From assembly GCA_028818755.1 (NCBI GenBank), contig JAPPNF010000070.1, positions 1-33,779 of the forward strand: a stretch of 33,779 nucleotides of DNA, read 5' to 3'. The DNA is from Deltaproteobacteria bacterium. Its GTDB lineage: Bacteria > Desulfobacterota > Binatia > UBA9968 > JAJDTQ01. Below the pieces are notes generated by a model that did no database searches, was not told the DNA's origin, and saw nothing but the letters and a program-made list of their open reading frames with translations. Below are positions 1-7,318 of the stretch, one piece after another (positions within the stretch are counted from its first letter, which is position 1; the number at the start of each line of letters is the position of its first letter). The position numbers and the translations under genes are program-made.

Positions 1-51
1 AACGACATCGCCCTTGGCGCCACCTTGCAAATCAATGATGTGGGTAATTGA
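1..51 (+). pseudogene. res: Upstream fragment of the type III restriction gene, out of frame with the rest
   Basis: Frame 1 is open from the window edge and encodes [16 protein letters not shown] before a TGA at 49-51. The frame of the long downstream ORF has stops at 36-38 and 45-47. The short peptide reads naturally into the downstream protein ([10 protein letters not shown]), so one missing base, or two extra bases, near positions 40-48 would join them. It may be a real frameshift mutation or an assembly error. The helicase N-terminal half must lie left of the window. Confidence 0.45.
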
Positions 52-2048
52 AAGTTTCACAGATCGACTACAACCACGACGCGGTTGAGTTCACCAACGG
101 CGTCGTACTGAAGGCCGGCGAAGCGATCGGCGACGTGTCCGAGCGGGACATCCGGCGCATTCAGATACGCGAGACGATCAAGGCGCACTTGGACAGGGAA
201 AAGCAGCTCTTCACCCAGGGTATCAAGGTGCTCTCACTCTTCTTTATTGACGAGGTTGTCAAATACCGTGACTACCACCAAGCCGATGAGAAGGGCGAAT
301 ATGCGCGGGTCTTCGAGGAAGAATACGAGCTCCTGAAGGCCGAGTACCTCTCCGAGCTTGCGATCGACAATGAAGCCTACCGCAGATATCTCGCTGGCAT
401 CGACGTGTGTAAGACCCACAACGGATATTTCTCCATCGACAAGAAGACAAACCGCCTGAAGGATCCGACCGTCGGTGCCCGGGCGGTCGATTCAGACGAC
501 GTGGACGCCTACGACCTGATCCTGAAGGATAAGGAGCGCCTGTTGTCGTTTGAGGAGCCGACCCGGTTCATATACTCACACTCGGCGCTTCGCGAAGGTT
601 GGGACAATCCCAACGTCTTTGTCATGTGTATGCTCAAGCACAGCGACAACACGATCTCGCGTCGCCAGGAAGTGGGGCGCGGGCTTCGCCTATCCGTTGA
701 TAGGCATGGCGACCGCATGGACAACCCCGCCGTCGTGCATGACATCAATGTCCTGACCGTGGTGGCAAGCGAGAGCTATCGGGACTTCGTCAGCGGCTTG
801 CAGAGGGAGATTTCGGATTCCCTCTCGTCCCGACCGCGGGAGGCGACCGAAGCCTATTTCACCGGCAAGACCATCCTCACAGAAGCCGGCCCCGTCGAGA
901 TCACACCCGCAATGGCGAAGCAGATTTACCGCTATCTGGTGAAAAACGACTACACAGACGACACCGACCAGATTGCCAAGACCTACCACGACGCCAAGGA
1001 TGCCGGCACGCTGGTCGACTTACCGGATGACCTGACGCCCCATGCGGAGCAGATATTCCAGCTTATCGACACCGTGTTCAGTTATGCACAACTGCCGGAG
1101 GTCGACGACGGCCGCAAACCCAACACCAATCCGCTGAACGCCAACTTTGAGAAAAAGGAGTTCCAGGAGCTATGGGCGCGGATCAATCAGAAAGCTATCT
1201 ATCGGGTTGAGTTCGACTCGGCCGAGCTTGTGCGGAAATGCGTCAGCGCCCTCGACAGTCAACTTCGCGTGACGCCGCTGCGATACACGGTGCAGGCTGG
1301 CCTTCAGCAAGACAGCCTGACTGACGACCAACTCAGGTTGGGCGACGGCTTCGAGTTGACCAGCACGACGACTGAGCAAGGCGGTTCCGTCCACTCCCTC
1401 GTCAAGTACGACCTGCTTGGGAAAATCGCCGAGAATGCCCAGCTCACGCGCAGCACGACGGCGGCAATTCTGACCGGAATGGAGCCGAACGTGTTCGGGC
1501 AGTTCAAGAAGAACCCCGAGCACTTCATTGCGGAAGCCTCCCGTATCGTCGCCGAGCAAAAGGCCACGATGATCATTGAGCGCCTGGACTACGACGCCGT
1601 TACCGAACGATACGGTGTGGACATCTTCACGGCTAACCAGACGGGGCAGAATTTCTCGCGCGCAATGCGGATGAAAAATCACGTTTACGACTATGTGGTC
1701 ACCGACTCCGATGTGGAGACACGCTTTGTCAAGGAACTGGATACCAGCAGCGAGATCGTGGTCTACGCCAAACTCCCGCGAGGCTTTCTGATTCCAACGC
1801 CAGTGGGAGACTACAACCCCGATTGGGCCATCTCCTTCAAGGAAGGAAGCGTCAAGCACATCTACTTCGTCGCCGAGACCAAGGGTTCTATGTCGTCGAT
1901 GAAGCTCCGCGAGATCGAGCGGACCAAGTTCGAATGCGCGAAGAAATTCTTCGAGGAAATCAGCAAAGGGGTCGCCAAGAACCGTGTGACGTATGACCTC
2001 GTCACCGACTACACCAAGCTGATGGATATTGTCAGCCAGGCGCCTTGA
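48..2048 (+). CDS. res: Type III restriction enzyme R (Res) subunit, C-terminal part
   Basis: This is the DNA-translocating and cleaving subunit of a type III restriction-modification system, which acts with a Mod methylase on unmethylated DNA. The 666 residues hold only the second half of the protein. Helicase motif V ([13 protein letters not shown], about residue 178) and motif VI ([11 protein letters not shown], about 205) are present, but the Walker A and DEAD-type motifs are not. The C-terminal nuclease domain has a PD-(D/E)XK pattern with D592 (NPDWAIS) and E610-T-K612 (AETKG). Full Res proteins are about 900-1000 residues, so roughly one third is missing. The TTG at 48 directly follows an in-frame TAA and is probably not a real start; a frameshift near 40-48 separates it from coding sequence further left. 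The methylase gene is not in the window. Family assignment is secure, but whether the gene is active is doubtful. Confidence 0.85.
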   Translation: MKVSQIDYNHDAVEFTNGVVLKAGEAIGDVSERDIRRIQIRETIKAHLDREKQLFTQGIKVLSLFFIDEVVKYRDYHQADEKGEYARVFEEEYELLKAEYLSELAIDNEAYRRYLAGIDVCKTHNGYFSIDKKTNRLKDPTVGARAVDSDDVDAYDLILKDKERLLSFEEPTRFIYSHSALREGWDNPNVFVMCMLKHSDNTISRRQEVGRGLRLSVDRHGDRMDNPAVVHDINVLTVVASESYRDFVSGLQREISDSLSSRPREATEAYFTGKTILTEAGPVEITPAMAKQIYRYLVKNDYTDDTDQIAKTYHDAKDAGTLVDLPDDLTPHAEQIFQLIDTVFSYAQLPEVDDGRKPNTNPLNANFEKKEFQELWARINQKAIYRVEFDSAELVRKCVSALDSQLRVTPLRYTVQAGLQQDSLTDDQLRLGDGFELTSTTTEQGGSVHSLVKYDLLGKIAENAQLTRSTTAAILTGMEPNVFGQFKKNPEHFIAEASRIVAEQKATMIIERLDYDAVTERYGVDIFTANQTGQNFSRAMRMKNHVYDYVVTDSDVETRFVKELDTSSEIVVYAKLPRGFLIPTPVGDYNPDWAISFKEGSVKHIYFVAETKGSMSSMKLREIERTKFECAKKFFEEISKGVAKNRVTYDLVTDYTKLMDIVSQAP

Positions 2049-2067
2049 CCAGAGATGAAGCCCCACC

Positions 2068-2086
2068 GGCGGGTTTGAAACCCGCC
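2068..2086. terminator. Symmetric hairpin between convergent genes
   Basis: A 9-base perfect inverted repeat (GGCGGGTTT / AAACCCGCC around one central G) lies between the convergent stops at 2048 and 2128. It may act as a bidirectional transcript end. The same core is a frequent dispersed palindrome in environmental genomes, so it may equally be a repeat element. There is no T-run. Confidence 0.45.
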
Positions 2087-2127
2087 CCTACACCGGACGT
2101 CCGCCGTCCGCCACGGCCTCGCGCAGC

Positions 2128-3123
2128 CTACTTCATCCGGTGCAGCACGTTCTCCGCCAAGGCCTGCAGGTATTCCTTCCGGCCCGAGAGGTCCTTGGGC
2201 ATGTTGAGGAGCGTCATGCCCACGTACTCCACACCGTCTTCGGCCAGGCGGCCGAGGTCCTCCAGGCAGTCGTCGCCGTTGCCGGTGACGGCCCAGGCGC
2301 TGACTTCGGAGTCGGAGGCGATGTTGATCTTGACCATGGTGTCTTCCTGCATGTTCCAACTGCTGTACATCTTGTAGGAAGACGCGGCGGACTCGCGCGC
2401 CTGGGCGATGGCGGTCTCGCGGTTGGGGGCGTATGCCACGCCGCGGGAGATGGTGATGTGGCCGGCGTCCTGGCCGGTGTTGCCGCGCTCGTCGCGGTAG
2501 ATGGAGATGAGGTGCGCCACGTCGTCGAAGCCCACCTGGGGCGCCAGGTAGGCGGCGTCGGCGATGCGGGCGGAGCGGCGCACCGCGCCCTCGCTCTGGC
2601 AGGCGATCCAGATGGGGGGATGGGGCTTCTGGATGGGCGTGAATCCCATCTTGGCGCCGTGCACGGTCCAGTACTTGCCCTCATGGTCGATCTCCTCGCC
2701 GGTCCAGAGCTTCTTCATGACCTCGATGGACTCGGTCATGCGCGAGGCCCGCTGCTTGCGGTTGGAGGCCACGGCCTCGAGCTCGGTGTCGCGGTAGCCC
2801 AAGCCCACGCCGAGGACGAAGCGGCCCTTGGCGATGTGGTCCAGGGTGGCCACGTCTTCCGCCACCTGGAGCGGGTTGTGGAGCGGCAGCAGCACGATGC
2901 CGGTCTGGAGCCGCATCTCGCCCACCTCCGGGGCCAGCCGCGCCAGCATGGGAAAGGGCTGGGGCCAGATGGTGGGGTGCGACACCCAATGCTGGGGCAT
3001 GGTGATGGCGGCGAAGCCGCAGTCACGGGCGACGTGGCAGATCTCGACGGCGTCGTCGATCTGCTCGTGCAGCGGGCGCGCGGGGTTGGTGAAGAAAGAA
3101 CGGAAATAGATGCCAAGTTCCAC
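2128..3123 (-). CDS. LLM-class (luciferase-like) flavin-dependent oxidoreductase
   Basis: This is a 331-residue TIM-barrel monooxygenase-type protein of the bacterial luciferase-like superfamily, which uses FMN or F420 to oxidise an unidentified substrate in the cytoplasm. Family hallmarks are the N-terminal strand MELGIYF, a GFAAITMPQHW segment near residue 36, the VAEDVATLDHIAKGR helix, the GVGLGYRDTELEA segment that shapes the cofactor pocket, and PPIWIACQSEGAVRRSARIAD around residue 170. The GTG start at 3121-3123 is supported by a strong AGGAGG-type ribosome-binding site at about 3129-3135. It appears monocistronic, convergent with the restriction gene and divergent from tcuA across a 238-base gap. 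The cofactor and substrate cannot be read from sequence. It is one of three members of the superfamily in the window. Confidence 0.88.
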   Translation of the reverse strand: MELGIYFRSFFTNPARPLHEQIDDAVEICHVARDCGFAAITMPQHWVSHPTIWPQPFPMLARLAPEVGEMRLQTGIVLLPLHNPLQVAEDVATLDHIAKGRFVLGVGLGYRDTELEAVASNRKQRASRMTESIEVMKKLWTGEEIDHEGKYWTVHGAKMGFTPIQKPHPPIWIACQSEGAVRRSARIADAAYLAPQVGFDDVAHLISIYRDERGNTGQDAGHITISRGVAYAPNRETAIAQARESAASSYKMYSSWNMQEDTMVKINIASDSEVSAWAVTGNGDDCLEDLGRLAEDGVEYVGMTLLNMPKDLSGRKEYLQALAENVLHRMK

Positions 3124-3200
3124 GGGAGTCCTCCTGGGTGGTTAGTCTACTTTGTGGCAAGGGAGGTGCGGGGTTGTCAAACTGGCTTGAGGAGATGGCG

Positions 3201-3247
3201 CCCTTCGACTTCGCTCGGCAGACCTCGCTACGCTCAGGACGAACGGG
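3201..3247. repeat. Dispersed CTTCGACTTCGCT-type repeat, single arm
   Basis: The stretch runs from CTTCGACTTCGCT to CGCTACGCTCAGGACGAACG and closely resembles both arms of the inverted pair at 29312-29414. Here only one arm is seen, in the gap upstream of tcuA. It is non-coding, and the short frames through it are low-complexity. Confidence 0.6.
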
Positions 3248-3265
3248 GGTTTTGGTGGTGGCTTA

Positions 3266-3313
3266 GTTTGAAACGGAGCTACTATCGGTGTTTGAAACGG
3301 AGCTACTATCGGT
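3266..3313. repeat. Two exact tandem copies of a 24-base unit
   Basis: Copy 1 is 3266-3289 and copy 2 is 3290-3313. They are identical over 24 bases, beginning GTTTGAAACGG and ending ACTATCGGT. They lie about 50 bases upstream of the tcuA start, in the divergent promoter region. They could be paired operator sites or a short slipped repeat; no function is shown. Confidence 0.8.
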
Positions 3314-3361
3314 ATTTCCTTAAGTTGACAGAAATCGGTGCGTCCACTAACACGTAGCGTC

Positions 3362-4768
3362 ATGGCTTCATCATCCACTGGAGGGGTTCCCGAGGTTGAC
3401 GTGCTCATCGCGGGCGGGGGGAATGCGGCGATGTGCGCGGCCATCATGGCGCGTCACGGGGGGGCCAGCGTGCTGGTGCTGGAGGCGGCGCCGAAGGCGT
3501 TTCGGGGCGGCAACAGCCGGCATACGCGGAACCTTCGTTACATGCACGAGGGGGAGGACGGGTTCCTTACCGGCACGTATCCGGAGGACGAGTTCTACGA
3601 GGACCTGCTGCGGGTGACCGGCGGCGACACCAACGAGGAGCTGGCGCGCTTCTGCATCCGCCAGTCCCAGGATGCGGGCGAGTGGATGTCGGCCCATGGG
3701 ATCAAATGGCAGCCGTCGCTGCGCGGCACCCTGCAGCTTTCGCGTACCAACGCCTTCTTCCTGGGCGGCGGCAAGGCGCTGATGAACGCCTACTACGAGA
3801 CCGCCGGGAAGATGGGCATCCGGGCGGAGTACGACACCGAGGTGAGGGACCTGAACATCGAGGACGGCGTGTTCCGCTCCGCGGTGGTGGAGCACGAGGG
3901 CCAGACGCGCGAGGTGGCGGCCAAGGCCTTCATCGGCGCCTCGGGCGGCTTCGAGGCCAACGTGCCCTGGCTCAAGGAGTACTGGGGAGACGCGGCGGAC
4001 AACTTCATCATCCGCGGCACGCCCTACAACAAGGGGCGGGTGCTGCGGCAACTGTTCGACGCCGGCGCCAAGCCGGCGGGGCGGGCCAAGGGCTTCCACG
4101 CCATCGCGCTGGACGGGCGCGCGCCCAAGTTCGACGGCGGCATCGTGACCCGGCTCGACTGCGTCCCCTTCGGCGTCGTGCTCAACAAGAACGCCGAGCG
4201 CTTCTACGACGAGGGCGAGGACTTCTGGCCCAAGCGTTACGCCATCTGGGGCACCCTCATCGCCGGCCAGCCGGAGCAGGAGGCCTATTGCTTCGTGGAC
4301 GCCAAGTCCATCGACCTGTTCCTGCCGTCGGTCTTTCCGCCCTTCCAGGCGGACTCGGTGCGGCAGCTCGCCGCGGCCCTGGACCTCAACCCGGCCAAGG
4401 CGGAGGAGACGGTGAACGCGTTCAACGCATCGGTCAAGCCCGGCACCTTCGACGCCACGATCCTGGACGACTGCTCCACCGAGGGCATGGACCCGCCCAA
4501 GAGCCACTGGGCGCGGCCCATCGACACCCCGCCGTTCTACGGCTATCCGCTCAGGCCGGGGATCACCTTCACCTACATGGGCGTGGCCGTGAACAAGCAG
4601 TGCCAGGTGCTGTTCGGCGACGACACGCCGTCGCCCAACATCTTCGCGGCCGGGGAGATGATGTCAGGAAACATCCTCGGCAAGGGTTATCTGGCGGGAT
4701 TCGGCATGACCATCGGCACGGTGTTCGGCCGCATCGCAGGAAGGGAGGCCGCGCGTGCCATCGGATGA
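3362..4768 (+). CDS. tcuA: FAD-dependent tricarballylate dehydrogenase TcuA
   Basis: The family oxidises tricarballylate to cis-aconitate, feeding it into the citric acid cycle, and passes electrons to TcuB. The protein (468 residues) matches the usual length of about 465. The FAD-binding site is at the N-terminus (VDVLIAGGGNAAMCA, glycines 18-20, with acidic E41 closing the Rossmann unit). TNAFFLGGGKALMNAYY and the C-terminal AAGEMMSGNILGKGYLAGFGM segment are typical of this fumarate-reductase-like flavoprotein family. I chose the ATG at 3362; an in-frame GTG at 3338 would add eight unlikely residues. Neither start has a strong ribosome-binding site. The 3' end overlaps tcuB by 14 bases, so the two are co-translated. 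No TcuC transporter or TcuR regulator is nearby. A related tricarboxylate could be the true substrate. Confidence 0.87.
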   Translation: MASSSTGGVPEVDVLIAGGGNAAMCAAIMARHGGASVLVLEAAPKAFRGGNSRHTRNLRYMHEGEDGFLTGTYPEDEFYEDLLRVTGGDTNEELARFCIRQSQDAGEWMSAHGIKWQPSLRGTLQLSRTNAFFLGGGKALMNAYYETAGKMGIRAEYDTEVRDLNIEDGVFRSAVVEHEGQTREVAAKAFIGASGGFEANVPWLKEYWGDAADNFIIRGTPYNKGRVLRQLFDAGAKPAGRAKGFHAIALDGRAPKFDGGIVTRLDCVPFGVVLNKNAERFYDEGEDFWPKRYAIWGTLIAGQPEQEAYCFVDAKSIDLFLPSVFPPFQADSVRQLAAALDLNPAKAEETVNAFNASVKPGTFDATILDDCSTEGMDPPKSHWARPIDTPPFYGYPLRPGITFTYMGVAVNKQCQVLFGDDTPSPNIFAAGEMMSGNILGKGYLAGFGMTIGTVFGRIAGREAARAIG

Positions 4769-5873
4769 GCATCTCAAGGAAGCCGACCGGGTCATGACCA
4801 TCTGCAACGCCTGCCGCTACTGCGCGGGCTTCTGCGCGGTGTTCCCGGCCATGGAGCGGCGCCGCACCTTCGACACCAAGGACCTGGTCTACATGTCCAA
4901 CCTGTGCTTCGAGTGCCGCGCCTGCTACTACGCCTGCCAGTACGCGCCGCCCCACGAGTTCGCGGTGAACGTGCCCCAGGCGCTGTCGCGGCTGCGCGCC
5001 GACACCTACGAGGACTACGCCTGGCCCCGGGTGCTCAAGGGCTTCTACAAGAACAACGCCTTCCTGGTGGGGCTCGTCACCACGGTGTGCATCGTGCTGG
5101 CCTTCGTGCTTACCCTGACGTTCCAGGGCAGCGACACGCTCTTCTCCGCCCACCAGGGCGAGGGCGCGTTCTTTGCCGTGGTTCCCTACGGCGCCATGGT
5201 GTTCCCGGCCATGGTGATGTTCTTCTACGCCATCTTCGCGCTGCTGGCGGGTTTCGTGAGCTTCTGGCGCCGCACCCGCGGCAGCATCTCGGACCTGATC
5301 GACGTGCCCGCGTTCGCCCGCGCCGTGAAGGAAGCCTTCGGCCTGCAGTACATGAAGGGCGGGGGCGACGGCTGCAACTACCCCGACGAGAAGTTCTCCA
5401 AGAGCCGCATGTGGCACCACCACCTGGTGTTCTACGGCTTCGGGCTGGACTTCTGCGCCACCAGCATCGCGGCCTTCTACCACAACATCCTCCACTGGCA
5501 TTCGCCCTACCCCTACCTGAGCCTGCCGGTGGTGTTCGGCACCGTGGGCGGCGTCATGATGTGCATCGGCACGGTGGGGCTGCTCTACCTCAAGGCCAAG
5601 AGCGACATGGACCCGGCCGAGGAGAAGATGCTCACCCTGGACAAGACTTTCCTCTGGATGCTCTTCTGGACGAGCTTCACCGGGTTGCTGCTGTTGGTGT
5701 TCCGCGAGACCGCGATGATGGGGACGCTGCTGGTGATCCACCTGGGGGTGGTGGCCGGGCTGTTCCTGACCATCCCCTACAGCAAGTTCGCCCACGCGGT
5801 GTACCGCTACGCCGCGCTGGTCCAGAACGCCATCGAGGTGCGGGAGGACGAGAGCAAGGTCGTGCTGGGGTGA
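4755..5873 (+). CDS. tcuB: TcuB, membrane iron-sulfur electron acceptor of tricarballylate oxidation
   Basis: This is the membrane partner that re-oxidises the TcuA flavin and sends electrons to the quinone pool. The N-terminus carries two CxxCxxCxxxC clusters (C17-C20-C23-C27 and C51-C54-C57-C61), consistent with two 4Fe-4S centres. Five to six hydrophobic segments follow (for example FLVGLVTTVCIVLAFVLTL, the FPAMVMFFYAIFALL stretch and LVIHLGVVAGLFLTIPY), with histidines (WHHHLVFYGF, H in VIHLGVV and KFAHAVYRY) that could bind haem b. The GTG start at 4755 lies inside the end of tcuA and follows an AAGGGAGG ribosome-binding site at 4741-4748. The 372-residue length is normal for the family. 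The gene ends before a palindromic repeat that separates it from the convergent asparaginase gene. Confidence 0.87.
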   Translation: MPSDEHLKEADRVMTICNACRYCAGFCAVFPAMERRRTFDTKDLVYMSNLCFECRACYYACQYAPPHEFAVNVPQALSRLRADTYEDYAWPRVLKGFYKNNAFLVGLVTTVCIVLAFVLTLTFQGSDTLFSAHQGEGAFFAVVPYGAMVFPAMVMFFYAIFALLAGFVSFWRRTRGSISDLIDVPAFARAVKEAFGLQYMKGGGDGCNYPDEKFSKSRMWHHHLVFYGFGLDFCATSIAAFYHNILHWHSPYPYLSLPVVFGTVGGVMMCIGTVGLLYLKAKSDMDPAEEKMLTLDKTFLWMLFWTSFTGLLLLVFRETAMMGTLLVIHLGVVAGLFLTIPYSKFAHAVYRYAALVQNAIEVREDESKVVLG

Positions 5874-5885
5874 GGCCTCCACCCC

Positions 5886-6053
5886 TTGGATTCCCGCTTC
5901 CAGGTTGTGTCCAACCAGCCCCCTCTCCCTCCGGGAGAGGGTCGGGGTGAGGGAGTTCGGAGGGGCAGGGTTGCCGGGCGGCCCTCACCCGGCCTTCGGC
6001 CACCCTCTCCCAGAGGGAGAGGGGTTTGACCCGGCCTGTTTCGCAGGAATGAC
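5886..6053. repeat. Short GGATTCCCGC palindrome split by another repeat element
   Basis: TTGGATTCCCGCTTC at 5886-5900 and TTTCGCAGGAATGAC at 6039-6053 are the two halves of the hairpin repeat that is intact at 30991-31015. They are separated by about 140 bases, mostly the CCCTCTCCCT-type element (5919-6024). The arrangement looks like insertion of one repeat into the other. Confidence 0.5.
5919..6024. repeat. CCCTCTCCCT palindromic intergenic repeat, copy 1
   Basis: This is an element of about 105 bases with complementary ends, each itself a hairpin. Its right arm (5982-6023) is the exact reverse complement of the 42 bases at 11779-11820. The remaining parts also match copy 2 in inverted orientation with a few mismatches. 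It sits between convergent tcuB and asparaginase genes and could end transcripts from both sides. Confidence 0.85.
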
Positions 6054-6083
6054 GGGCAAGCTGGTCCGGAGGCCTTCCGGACC

Positions 6084-7082
6084 TCAATACGTATCGAGCA
6101 TCCGCTGAATCGTATCGGGGTCGCTGGTCACGCTTAGGGCCAGCGCCATCAGCACCCGGGCCTTCCAGGGCTGGAGGTTGTCGGCGGCGACGAAACCCCT
6201 GGCCCGTAGCGACGGGCTCCGCACCACCCTTCCCGAACCCACCCTGCTGCTGAGACACATGATGACGCCCTGGCGGCCGGCGCGGTCGAAGGCCTCGTCC
6301 TGAGCCGGCGTGGGCCGGCCCGCGCCGGTGGCGGCGCAGACGATGCCCCTGGCGCCCGCGGCCACGCAGGCGTCGATCATGGCGCCGTCCGCGCTCGCGT
6401 GCGACAGCACCACGTCCACCCGCGGCAACGACTCCAGCCCGCTCACGTCGAACTCGGTGGCGGTGGTGTGCGGCATGACCGTGCGGTGGTAGTAGCGCAC
6501 CTGGCCGTCGGCATCGGCGAAGCCCAGGGGACCCAGGTCCCGTCCCTGGAACGCTTCCACGCGGAAGGTGGCCGTCTTGGTCAGGTCCCGGGCGCCGTAG
6601 ATCCGGTCGTTCATCACCGCCAGCACGCCCTGCCCTCGGGACGCCGGGTCCGCCGCCACCCGCACGGCGTTGAACAGGTTCAGGTAGCCGTCCGCGCCCA
6701 GCGCCGAGGCCGGACGCATGGACCCCACCAGCACCACCGGCCGGTCGGCCTTGAGCACCAGGTTCAGGAAATAGGCGGTCTCCTCAAGGGTGTTGGTGCC
6801 GTGGGTGATGACCGCGCCGTCGGCTTCGCCGCGCTCGAAGATCCCGTGCAGCAGCCCCGCCAGGTCGAGCCAGTCCCGGTCCACCAGCGCATGGCTCGGC
6901 AGCCGCCGGAACGCCACCTGTTCCACCTCGGCGACGGTGGCCAGCTCGGGAACCGCGCCCACCAGCTCGCCGTCGTCCAACCGCTTGTTGTTGTCGATGT
7001 ACCAGGCGAGGTCCAGGCGGTCGGCGCCGACGGAGTCGATGGTGCCTCCGGTGAGGATCAAGGCGATTTGGGGTAGGGGCAT
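6084..7082 (-). CDS. Asparaginase/glutaminase family protein
   Basis: This family hydrolyses L-asparagine (sometimes glutamine) to the acid and ammonia. The 332 residues match the family length. The first catalytic threonine is T14 in LILTGGTIDS, the second is T96 in VITHGTNTLEETAYFL, and the catalytic lysine motif is present in ARDLTKTATFRVEAF. One key position is changed: the usual HGTDT is HGTNT, with Asn97 where Asp90 of E. coli AsnB-type II enzyme contacts the substrate amino group. This could alter specificity. There is no signal peptide, so it is cytoplasmic. The ATG at 7080-7082 has only a weak ribosome-binding site. The gene is convergent with tcuB and stands alone; the nearest upstream gene on the same strand ends 236 bases away. 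Confidence 0.88.
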   Translation of the reverse strand: MPLPQIALILTGGTIDSVGADRLDLAWYIDNNKRLDDGELVGAVPELATVAEVEQVAFRRLPSHALVDRDWLDLAGLLHGIFERGEADGAVITHGTNTLEETAYFLNLVLKADRPVVLVGSMRPASALGADGYLNLFNAVRVAADPASRGQGVLAVMNDRIYGARDLTKTATFRVEAFQGRDLGPLGFADADGQVRYYHRTVMPHTTATEFDVSGLESLPRVDVVLSHASADGAMIDACVAAGARGIVCAATGAGRPTPAQDEAFDRAGRQGVIMCLSSRVGSGRVVRSPSLRARGFVAADNLQPWKARVLMALALSVTSDPDTIQRMLDTY

Positions 7083-7253
7083 CTCATGGTTCCGGGTTGG
7101 AAGAGCAGAGTGCGCTCAAGTAAAACCGAAGTCGGGCTGGAACGTATCCGACTGACCGGAGGCTGTCAATTGGACGCAGAGTTCAGGACAACATCGATGC
7201 CGGTGGCGCCTCTCATCCCGTCAAACCGTGCCCTACCCGCGCTAACCTTCCTC

Positions 7254-7300
7254 CGAAACCTGGAAAAATAGAACTCGGATGTCTGATTTTCCAGGTTTCG
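7254..7300 (-). terminator. Perfect 14-base inverted repeat after the exported nuclease gene
   Basis: The arms CGAAACCTGGAAAA (7254-7267) and TTTTCCAGGTTTCG (7287-7300) are perfectly complementary with a 19-base loop. The hairpin begins 19 bases beyond the stop of the minus-strand nuclease gene, as expected for a transcript end. There is no long T-run after the stem. Confidence 0.55.
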
Positions 7301-7318
7301 AGCGCAGAGACAGTCCCG

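Noticed and set aside
3266..3313. Start of a CRISPR array
   Set aside because: The two 24-base copies touch each other with no spacer, and there are no cas genes.
2140..3357. Long open frame opposite the first LLM gene
   Set aside because: It is rich in Gly, His, Val and Arg with no family pattern and mirrors the GC-rich codons of the real minus-strand gene.
4569..5882. Long minus-strand frame across tcuA and tcuB
   Set aside because: It is the antisense shadow of tcuB, with His/Glu/Gly-rich low-complexity sequence.
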